Below are positions 1 to 6,561 of a stretch of 6,561 nt of DNA, piece by piece. Location of the stretch: the NCBI GenBank assembly GCA_002329245.1, contig DCTG01000194.1:27886-34446 (forward strand). The letters run 5' to 3'. Positions within the stretch are counted from its first letter, which is position 1, and each line of letters begins with the position of its first letter. The notes under the pieces are model-generated. The model made no database searches. It worked only from the letters and a program-made list of their open reading frames with translations, and had not been told where the DNA came from. The stretch comes from Clostridiales bacterium UBA1446 (GTDB lineage: Bacteria; Bacillota; Clostridia; Oscillospirales; Oscillospiraceae). The position numbers and the translations under genes were made by a program.

Positions 1-346
1 TGTTGTCCTTTCCTTTGGTGCTGACGACCGCTAATTTGACCCCCCGGGCATGAAGCGCCGCAAGAAGCTCGGCGGCTCCGGGCAGCAGCACGGTATCCCG
101 CGCCATCGTTTCCCGGGCAATTTCGCGAAAGCGCGTGAAAAAACGCTCCTGCCGTTCCGGGTCCCGGTCGCCCGTCAGCAGGGTGTAGGCGTCCTGCAAG
201 GTATATCCGACGGTGCGGCGGACCGCCTCTTTATCCGGCAAGGGCCAGCCCATCTCCCGCAGCGCCCCCTGCGCGGCGTTGACGATGGGAACCGTGGAAT
301 CCCCAAGCGTGTAGTCGAAATCAAAAATCAGGGCTTTGTAGCGCAT
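1..346 (-). CDS. HAD-superfamily hydrolase, phosphoglycolate phosphatase-like (N-terminal part, runs off the left edge)
   Basis: The 115 complete residues visible are the N-terminal half of a HAD subfamily IA phosphatase; such proteins usually have about 210-225 residues. Motif I is at residues 9-14, DFDYTL, with the nucleophile Asp9 and the acid/base Asp11, followed by GDS. Residues of roughly 18-85 look like the helical cap, including GYTLQDAYTLL. Motif II is at the end of a hydrophobic strand (LAVVST, Ser109). The lysine motif and motif IV lie outside the window. Family knowledge suggests a small phosphorylated metabolite as substrate, but which one cannot be told. Position 12 is Tyr where many relatives have Gly (DxDGT). 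The ATG at 346 is the only good start, because an in-frame TGA lies four codons upstream. The gene begins inside cinA, overlapping its end by 19 bp, which implies translational coupling. A GGGAG sequence lies 14 nt upstream, farther than ideal. Confidence 0.9.
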   Translation of the reverse strand, partial: MRYKALIFDFDYTLGDSTVPIVNAAQGALREMGWPLPDKEAVRRTVGYTLQDAYTLLTGDRDPERQERFFTRFREIARETMARDTVLLPGAAELLAALHARGVKLAVVSTKGKDN

Positions 347-1608
347 GAAAATTCTTCAATCTCCCATCCTGCAAGATAGCGCCGCAGCATGTCGAGCGCG
401 TGGCTGACCGCGCGGGTTCGAATCCTGCTCCGGTCGGATCCCAAATGAAACGCGCAGGACCAAACGTTCTCGCTCGAGGCGAGCGCAACATAGACCAGTC
501 CCACGGGATTGTGCCGTTCGTCCTCCGCCGGCCCGGCAACGCCGGTAATGGCAAGGGCAAGATTTGCCCCGAGCGTCTGCAGCGCGCCAACCGCCATGGA
601 CTTGGCCACCTCCCGCGACACGGCGCCGCAGCTGTCAAGCAGCTGATGGGGAACGCTGAGAAGCCGGTTTTTCGATTCGTTGCTGTAGGAGACGACCCCT
701 CCCAAAAACGCTTCGGAAGAACCGGGCACGTCCGTAATTCTCTTTGCCAACAGGCCGCCGGTGCAGGATTCCGCCACCGCTAAAGTCAGCTTTTTCTGTT
801 TCAGGAGCGAAAGAATAACCGCTTCCAAGGAATCCACATCCACGCCGTAGATCATGGGCCCGAACATGCTCTTGATCCGGTTTACCTCGGGTTCGAGGAG
901 CGCTTCGGCCTGCTCCATTGTCTCGGCGCGCGCGGTGACCCGAAGCAGCACTTCCCCGTCCATGGCATAGGGAGCAAGGGTGGGGTTCTCCATCGCAAGC
1001 ATTCTCGCCCGCAGCTTATCTTCCACCTGCGCCTCTCCCAACCCGAAGATCCGGATATTTTTCGACAGGATGACCCCGCTGGAAAAACGGCGCAGATAGG
1101 GAATGGCGCAGGACAGGAGCATGGCGCGGCACTCCCGCGGCGGTCCCGGCAGCATCAGAACGTGCCAGCGGTCGGCCTCAAACGCGCAGCCCGGCGCGGT
1201 CCCCCAGTCGTTCTGAAACAGCGTGCAGCCTTCGGGGAGCATGGCCTGCTGGAGATTGTTTTCCGTGACGGTTTCAATATGAAGCATATCCTTGAAATAG
1301 GATCTGATCCGGTCCGCCGTGGGCGCGTGGAACTGCAGGCGCTTTCCAAACGCCTCCGCGAGCGTCTGCTTCGTCAGATCGTCATAGGTCGGGCCAAGCC
1401 CGCCGGTCGTGATGATGATGTCCGCCCGGCTTTTTGCAATCTCCACCGCCGCCTTCAGCCGGGCGGGATTATCGCCCGCAACCGTATGATAATACACGTT
1501 GATTCCCAAGGCGGACAATTCCCGGGAAATCGTCTGCGCGTCGGTATTTGCGACGTAGCCGAGCAGAAGCTCCGTTCCCACGCTGATAATCTCTGCCGTA
1601 TAACTCAC
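328..1608 (-). CDS. cinA: CinA family protein: MoCF-like domain plus NMN deamidase (PncC-like) domain
   Basis: The protein has 426 residues, the normal length for full two-domain CinA. The N-terminal domain (about 1-170) is the molybdopterin-binding (MoaB/MogA-like) fold, with SVGTELLLG at 9-17, TTGGLGPTYDDLT at 67-79 and LPGPPRE at 153-159. In characterised relatives (COG1058) it has ADP-ribose pyrophosphatase activity. The C-terminal domain (about 260-415) is the nicotinamide-mononucleotide amidohydrolase domain, with AESCTGG at 279-285 (Ser281 the likely nucleophile), YSNESK at 308-313 and ITGVAGP at 354-360. It deamidates NMN to nicotinate mononucleotide, recycling the NMN released by DNA ligase. 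The name is historical (competence/damage-inducible) and does not prove competence. The start is GTG at 1608, sharing GTGA with the thiI stop codon. A weak AAAAGG lies 13 nt upstream inside thiI, so coupling to thiI translation is likely. The downstream HAD gene starts within its last codons. Confidence 0.95.
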   Translation of the reverse strand: MSYTAEIISVGTELLLGYVANTDAQTISRELSALGINVYYHTVAGDNPARLKAAVEIAKSRADIIITTGGLGPTYDDLTKQTLAEAFGKRLQFHAPTADRIRSYFKDMLHIETVTENNLQQAMLPEGCTLFQNDWGTAPGCAFEADRWHVLMLPGPPRECRAMLLSCAIPYLRRFSSGVILSKNIRIFGLGEAQVEDKLRARMLAMENPTLAPYAMDGEVLLRVTARAETMEQAEALLEPEVNRIKSMFGPMIYGVDVDSLEAVILSLLKQKKLTLAVAESCTGGLLAKRITDVPGSSEAFLGGVVSYSNESKNRLLSVPHQLLDSCGAVSREVAKSMAVGALQTLGANLALAITGVAGPAEDERHNPVGLVYVALASSENVWSCAFHLGSDRSRIRTRAVSHALDMLRRYLAGWEIEEFSCATKP

Positions 1609-2777
1609 AGGGTCACCACTACCTTTTCCATATGATCGAGCGCTTCCTGCATCAGCGTCTCTCCATCGAGCTTCTCCTCGGCGGCAATCAGTTCCGGGAG
1701 GGTTGGTTTTGTTTTGGGGTGCCGGGGTGTAAAAACGGTGCAGCAGTCTTCATAGGGCAGCACGGACGTCTCGAACGTGCCGATGCGGCGCGCGATGGTC
1801 ACAACCTCTTCCTTGTCCAGTCCCACGACGGGGCGCAGCACGGGAAGCGAACAGGCGGCCTCGGTCACCGTCATCGCATCCATCGTTTGGCTGGCAACCT
1901 GCCCGAGGCTCTCCCCCGTAACAATAGCCTGCCCGCCGTAATCCAATGCAATTCGCTCCGCCAGGCGCATCATAAAGCGGCGCATGATCAGCGTATAAAG
2001 CGCTTCCGGGCAATTCCGGCGGATTTCTTCCTGAATCTTTGTAAACGGCACGAAAAACAGCGTCATCCGTCCGGTGTAGCGCGCCAAGATGCGGGCTAAG
2101 GCAAGCACCTTTTCCCTCGCTTCCGGCGAGGTGTAGGGATAGCTGAAAAAATGGACGGGGAGCAGCGCAAGCCCTCGTTTTGCCATTAAAAAAGAGGCGA
2201 CGGGGCTGTCGATCCCGCCCGAAAGCAGGCTCACCGCTTTCCCGCTGACGCCGACCGGAAGCCCGCCGGCGCCCGGAATGCCGCCCGCGTGGATGTAGGC
2301 CGCGGCCTCGCGCACCTCCACGGACACCGTAAGCGCGGGGTTGTGCACGTCAACCGTGAGTTCGGGAAACGCGTTGTGCAGCGCCCCCCCCACCGCCTGG
2401 GAAAGTTCGATGGAGGTCATGGGAAAGGTTTTATCGGCGCGCTTGGACTCCACCTTAAAGCTTTTGCTCCTGAGAAGCTGGTCGCGGAGGTATTCGCGGG
2501 CGGTTTCCGTGATGGCTTCCAAGCTTTTTTCGCAGGCGGCGGCCCGGGAAACCGAAACAATGCCGAAGACCGTCTGCATGCGCGAAAACGCCTCCTCCAG
2601 ATCGCAGTCCGGCGACAGCGGTTCCACATACACCGTCGACTGCCGGGAAGAGACGCGGAAGGGGCCCAATTCTTTCAGTCTGCGGCTGATATCATGCAGG
2701 AGCCTGTCTTCAAATTGCTTCCGGTTGAGCCCTTTGAGGACAAGTTCCCCAAGCTTGAGCAGTATGATTTCGTTCAA
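1605..2777 (-). CDS. thiI: tRNA uracil 4-sulfurtransferase ThiI, short form without rhodanese domain
   Basis: ThiI adenylates U8 of tRNA and replaces its oxygen with sulfur to give 4-thiouridine; in some bacteria it also serves thiazole synthesis. At 390 residues this is the short Gram-positive form. It has an N-terminal ferredoxin-like part (LGELVLKGLNR, 9-19) and a THUMP RNA-binding domain (about 60-165, with FPMTSIE and IHAGGIPGAGGLPVG following). The PP-loop pyrophosphatase domain carries SGGIDSP at 186-192, RRFMMRLAE at 266-274 and VTGESLGQVASQT at 286-298. A Cys345-Cys346 pair in PYEDCCTVFTP lies about where E. coli has catalytic Cys344. The E. coli rhodanese extension is absent, so sulfur must be handed over by a separate cysteine desulfurase, which is not encoded nearby. 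The start is TTG at 2777: an in-frame TAG lies three codons upstream and the homologous N-terminus begins here. It lies 55 bp after comM and overlaps cinA by 4 nt. Confidence 0.96.
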   Translation of the reverse strand: MNEIILLKLGELVLKGLNRKQFEDRLLHDISRRLKELGPFRVSSRQSTVYVEPLSPDCDLEEAFSRMQTVFGIVSVSRAAACEKSLEAITETAREYLRDQLLRSKSFKVESKRADKTFPMTSIELSQAVGGALHNAFPELTVDVHNPALTVSVEVREAAAYIHAGGIPGAGGLPVGVSGKAVSLLSGGIDSPVASFLMAKRGLALLPVHFFSYPYTSPEAREKVLALARILARYTGRMTLFFVPFTKIQEEIRRNCPEALYTLIMRRFMMRLAERIALDYGGQAIVTGESLGQVASQTMDAMTVTEAACSLPVLRPVVGLDKEEVVTIARRIGTFETSVLPYEDCCTVFTPRHPKTKPTLPELIAAEEKLDGETLMQEALDHMEKVVVTL

Positions 2778-2796
2778 AGTATGCTACAGTCCTTTC
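2778..2796 (-). promoter_or_regulatory. Ribosome binding site supporting the TTG start of thiI
   Basis: The minus strand reads GAAAGGA at 2796-2790, followed by 12 nt and then TTG at 2777. The spacing is a little long, and the start codon is a weak one. The ATG within AATATGG just upstream is out of frame with thiI, and the thiI frame is closed by TAG at three codons upstream, so TTG is the only credible initiation codon. This predicts modest ThiI synthesis relative to its operon neighbours. Confidence 0.6.
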
Positions 2797-2832
2797 CATA
2801 TTGCCGGTACAAGGTGTCCGGAAAAAGTAACG

Positions 2833-4347
2833 TCAGATCATTCCCGGACGCCTGGTCCGGTACTGAAGCGCTTCGGCAAGGTGCTGCACCCCAATCTCCG
2901 GGCTGCCGTCCAAGTCCGCGATCGTGCGCGCCACCCGCAGCACGCGGTCATAAGAGCGGGCGGTCAGGCCAAGGCGGTCGAACGCGTTTTTCATCAGCGC
3001 CCTCCCCTCCTCGTCGAGCACGCAGTGCGCCTGCATCTGCGCCGGATTCATACGGGCGTTGCATTCCGTTTCTCCCCCGAAGCGTGCGCGCTGCAGGGCG
3101 CGGGCCTCGTCCACCCGTTTTCGGATGGCGGAAGAGGGTTCGGCTTCCGGCCTTCGGGCAAGCTCCTCATAGGTCAGGGACGGAACCTCCACATGAAGGT
3201 CAATCCGATCCAGCAGAGGGCCGGACAAGCGGCCCAAATAGTTTTCCACGGAAGTTTTTGAACATTTGCAGCGTCCGGAAGGATGCCCGTACCACCCGCA
3301 TCGGCAGGGATTCATAGCGCACACCAACATGAATCTGCTCGGATAGGTCATGGTGCCGGAAGCGCGCGAGATGTGAACCATGCCGTCCTCAAGCGGCTGC
3401 CGCAGCACCTCCAGAACCTCCCGGGGAAACTCCGGCAGCTCGTCCAAGAACAGCACTCCGTTGTGGGCAAGGGAGACCTCGCCCGGTTTGGGGTTGGACC
3501 CGCCGCCGGAAAGGCCGACTGTAGAAATCGTATGGTGGGGGCTGCGAAACGGCCGTTCATCCAAGAGCGGCCTTTCCTTGGTCGTCAGCCCCATGACGGA
3601 GTGGATTTCGGTCGCTTCCAAGGCTTCTTCCCGGCTCATGGAGGGCAGGATGGAGGGAAGCCTTCTGGCCAGCATGCTCTTTCCCGCCCCGGGAGGACCC
3701 ATCAGCAGGATGTTGTGACCGCCCGCCGCCGCAACCTCCAACGCCCGTTTTACGTTTTCCTGGCCCTTTACGTCGGAAAAATCGGGGTACCCCCGCGCCT
3801 GCGCGGCCGGTTCCCAGGGCGGAGCCGGCAAAATCTCCTCCTCCCCGCGCAGGCAGGCAATCAGCTGCTGCACCGTTTCCACCGGAATCACGTCGATATC
3901 GCCCGCCAAAGTCGCTTCGGGGGCGTTTGCAGCCGGAACATAGAGCGTTTTCAGTCCCGCCCGCCGCGCGGCCATCGCCATGGGAAGCATGCCGCTTACC
4001 GGCCGGAGCGCGCCGGTGAGCGAAAGCTCTCCCACAAAAGCGCAGGTTTCCGTATCCACACGAAGACTGCCGGAGGCCGCCAAAATGCCCACCAAGATCG
4101 GCAGGTCATAAACGGTTCCTTCCTTCCTCCTGTCGGCGGGCGCCAGATTGACGGTAATCCGGCTGACCGGAAAGTCAAATCCGCTGGTTTTCACGGCCGC
4201 GCGCACCCGTTCGCGGGCCTCCTTCACCGCCAGGTCCGGAAGGCCTACAATGTCAAAGGCGGGCAGCCCGCCGGAAAGAAAGCATTCCGCCAGCACCTCG
4301 TAGCCTGAAATGCCGTGCAGTCCGAGAGACCGGATTTTGGTGACCAT
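2833..4347 (-). CDS. comM: YifB/ComM family AAA+ ATPase (Mg-chelatase-like)
   Basis: The protein has 504 residues, the usual family length. Domains in order are an N-terminal Lon-protease-like/ChlI domain (about 20-165, with GLPDLAVKEARERVRAA and ITVNLAPAD), the Mg-chelatase-type AAA+ ATPase (about 190-395) and the C-terminal Mg_chelatase_C domain (about 400-500). The Walker A motif GPPGAGKS is at 217-224 and Walker B VLFLDE at 298-303. The family's cysteine cluster (Cys343, 348, 350, 360 and 362, in CAMNPCRCG and CKC) and LLDRIDLHVEVP at 378-389 are all present. Homologues named ComM (Haemophilus, Vibrio) are hexameric helicases that drive branch migration of incoming DNA during transformation; most other YifB proteins are uncharacterised. 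The role here may be recombination or fork processing rather than competence. The ATG at 4347 has an excellent AAAGGAG site 7 nt upstream. It sits 21 bp after dcd and 55 bp before thiI. Confidence 0.95.
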   Translation of the reverse strand: MVTKIRSLGLHGISGYEVLAECFLSGGLPAFDIVGLPDLAVKEARERVRAAVKTSGFDFPVSRITVNLAPADRRKEGTVYDLPILVGILAASGSLRVDTETCAFVGELSLTGALRPVSGMLPMAMAARRAGLKTLYVPAANAPEATLAGDIDVIPVETVQQLIACLRGEEEILPAPPWEPAAQARGYPDFSDVKGQENVKRALEVAAAGGHNILLMGPPGAGKSMLARRLPSILPSMSREEALEATEIHSVMGLTTKERPLLDERPFRSPHHTISTVGLSGGGSNPKPGEVSLAHNGVLFLDELPEFPREVLEVLRQPLEDGMVHISRASGTMTYPSRFMLVCAMNPCRCGWYGHPSGRCKCSKTSVENYLGRLSGPLLDRIDLHVEVPSLTYEELARRPEAEPSSAIRKRVDEARALQRARFGGETECNARMNPAQMQAHCVLDEEGRALMKNAFDRLGLTARSYDRVLRVARTIADLDGSPEIGVQHLAEALQYRTRRPGMI

Positions 4348-4361
4348 TCGGCGGCTCCTTT
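4348..4361 (-). promoter_or_regulatory. Strong ribosome binding site of comM
   Basis: The minus strand reads AAAGGAG at 4361-4355, a near-complete anti-16S match, 7 nt before the ATG at 4347. It fixes the start of the ATPase and lies wholly in the 21-bp gap after dcd. It is the best-placed initiation site of the minus-strand operon. Confidence 0.8.
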
Positions 4362-4368
4362 CAGGCGG

Positions 4369-4914
4369 TCATACCCCGCCCCTTTCCGTGCACTTCGATT
4401 CAAAGTCCTTATACATGAGACTCGGCTGAATCCCGGTGTTGTTCTGATATTTTCCGTTGCGGTACAGATCGTATTCCCCTTCGATATCATGATAATAAAT
4501 CTGGCAGATTTCCACATTCGGATAAATCTTCACGGGCTGGACGCAGAACATTTCCAGCGTCCAGTATCCGGCAAAGCCAATGTCGCCGAAGCCGGCCGTT
4601 ACATGAATGAACAGGCCGAGCCGTCCTGTCGAGGACCGCCCTTCCAACATGGGAACATATCTGTCGGTCTTTGTAAACTCGTTGGTTCTCCCCAAATACA
4701 GGGTGTTGGGTTTTAAAACGAGCCCTTCTTCCGGAATCGTAATCCTTTTTGTCGGATTCGGCGTCTTCATGTCCAAAACGGCGGCATCGTATACCAGAAG
4801 CTCGTTGGCCAGAGACAGGTTGTAGCTGTTTGGGTTAATCCTTTTGGGATCGAACGGCTCGATCACGATTTCCTTCCCCATATGCCGCAGGATTTCTTTT
4901 CCCGAGAGTATCAT
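4369..4914 (-). CDS. dcd: dCTP deaminase
   Basis: This 181-residue enzyme deaminates dCTP to dUTP, the main source of dUMP for thymidylate synthesis in many bacteria. It begins MILSGKEI, typical of the family. It carries the fold's LEGRSSTGRLGL at 90-101, the HVTAGFGDIGF segment at 104-114 and the catalytic glutamate Glu121 in YWTLE. The C-terminal NNTGIQPSLMYKDFE is typical of the Clostridia/Bacteroidetes type. The HVTA motif argues for a deaminase over a plain dUTPase, since the two share a fold. Whether the product is dUTP, or dUMP as in bifunctional Dcd-Dut enzymes, cannot be decided by eye. The start is ATG at 4914, with AAAAGGAGA about 10 nt upstream. The reading frame stays open to 5115, but the extra 67 residues are unlike the family and begin upstream of the promoter, so they are not coding. 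It is the first gene of the minus-strand operon. Confidence 0.96.
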   Translation of the reverse strand: MILSGKEILRHMGKEIVIEPFDPKRINPNSYNLSLANELLVYDAAVLDMKTPNPTKRITIPEEGLVLKPNTLYLGRTNEFTKTDRYVPMLEGRSSTGRLGLFIHVTAGFGDIGFAGYWTLEMFCVQPVKIYPNVEICQIYYHDIEGEYDLYRNGKYQNNTGIQPSLMYKDFESKCTERGGV

Positions 4915-4933
4915 AAACCGCTTTTCTCCTTTT
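4915..4933 (-). promoter_or_regulatory. Ribosome binding site deciding the dcd start
   Basis: AAAAGGAGA on the minus strand at 4933-4925 precedes the ATG at 4914 by 10 nt. It supports this start against longer in-frame extensions, and agrees with the conserved MILSGKEI N-terminus. Confidence 0.75.
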
Positions 4934-5045
4934 CGCGATCGAGTCTCGGGGCGCTTTTCGGCCGGGTCCGCGTGAAAACCCGTCTTATCCTTCCCCTGCC
5001 CCGATTCCTCATATCCGTGCCGCTTTGCCGCCGCCGGAGCGCAAA

Positions 5046-5067
5046 CGCGGGAAGACTTCCGCCCGCG
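5046..5067 (-). other. GC-rich hairpin early in the dcd operon leader
   Basis: On the minus strand, CGCGGG (5067-5062) can pair with CCCGCG (5051-5046) around a 10-nt loop. It would lie about 13-34 nt into the transcript if transcription starts near 5080. No U-tract follows it, so it is not an intrinsic terminator as it stands. It could stabilise the RNA 5' end, bind a regulator, or be chance in GC-rich sequence. Confidence 0.35.
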
Positions 5068-5086
5068 CGCGGCGTTCTTTGTTACT

Positions 5087-5115
5087 ATTATACAGGAATA
5101 ACGGAAATCTTGCAA
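5087..5115 (-). promoter_or_regulatory. Sigma-A-type promoter for the dcd-comM-thiI-cinA operon
   Basis: On the minus strand the -35 box TTGCAA (5115-5110; 4 of 6 consensus) is followed by exactly 17 nt and a perfect -10 box TATAAT (5092-5087). Just upstream of the -35 is an A-rich stretch (5116-5138) that could act as an UP element. Transcription would start near 5080, giving a leader of about 165 nt before the dcd ATG. The pairing and spacing are read directly; promoter activity is inferred. Confidence 0.8.
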
Positions 5116-5143
5116 TTTTTTCCCTTTTATTTTCCTAACTTAA

Positions 5144-6561
<1,418 letters not shown>

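Noticed and set aside
496..551. CinA loop after ITGVAGP lacks the glycine-rich GGGT seen in many PncC/CinA proteins (reads AEDERHNPVG)
   Set aside because: This loop varies in the family, including in Firmicutes forms, and the catalytic segments AESCTGG and ITGVAGP are intact, so I do not take it as loss of activity.
2844..2860. Hairpin CCGGAC/GTCCGG at the 3' end of comM, with a T-run farther on, as a possible terminator
   Set aside because: The stem lies within the comM coding sequence and the T-run comes too far (about 20 nt) after it; the downstream gene thiI has no promoter of its own that I can see, so read-through is expected.
2289..3317. Long plus-strand open frames (342 and 306 codons) across the thiI-comM junction
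   Set aside because: They are antisense to two well-conserved genes, have low-complexity Arg/Pro/Ser-rich translations with no recognisable domain, and are expected in GC-rich sequence.
4915..5115. 67-residue in-frame N-terminal extension of dcd
   Set aside because: It starts upstream of the dcd -10 box, is not like the family, and the conserved MILSGKEI start has its own ribosome binding site.

Overview
The window looks like chromosomal, housekeeping sequence from a GC-rich, strictly anaerobic Gram-positive bacterium of the Clostridia. The Oscillospiraceae/Ruminococcaceae are my best guess, by inference from gene content rather than from a marker gene. The supporting signs are a pyruvate:ferredoxin oxidoreductase, AAAGGAG-type ribosome binding sites, a ThiI without a rhodanese domain, a Clostridia-type dCTP deaminase, and sigma-A-like promoters in a short AT-rich spacer between GC-rich genes.

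The layout is two divergent transcription units around a control region of about 340 bp. On the minus strand, read from about 5080 down to 1, is a tightly packed set of five genes: dcd (dCTP deaminase, 4369-4914), a comM/yifB-type AAA+ ATPase (2833-4347), thiI (tRNA 4-thiouridine synthase, 1605-2777), cinA (NMN deamidase-related protein, 328-1608) and the first 115 residues of a HAD phosphatase (1-346), which runs off the left edge. Gaps and overlaps are 21 bp, 55 bp, a 4-nt GTGA overlap and a 19-bp overlap, so this is very probably one operon. On the plus strand is the first 434 residues of pyruvate:ferredoxin oxidoreductase (nifJ, 5258 to the right edge). It is intact in this window and carries the catalytic residues at the same numbers as the well-studied Desulfovibrio africanus enzyme.

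The control region (4915-5257) holds a strong minus-strand promoter (TTGCAA-N17-TATAAT) for the dcd operon and a weaker plus-strand candidate (TTTACA-N17-TAAGAT) for nifJ. It also holds a near-perfect 23-bp tandem repeat just where nifJ transcription would start, and a GC-rich hairpin early in the dcd leader. The tandem repeat is the least explained object here and the best candidate for an unknown regulator's binding site.

Functionally the minus-strand genes are nucleotide and nucleic-acid housekeeping: dUTP supply for thymidylate synthesis, DNA branch migration or recombination, tRNA modification, pyridine nucleotide salvage, and phosphate-ester removal. nifJ is central anaerobic carbon and electron metabolism. 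I see no mobile element, CRISPR array, tRNA, rRNA or defence system. Apart from the control region the window is ordinary.
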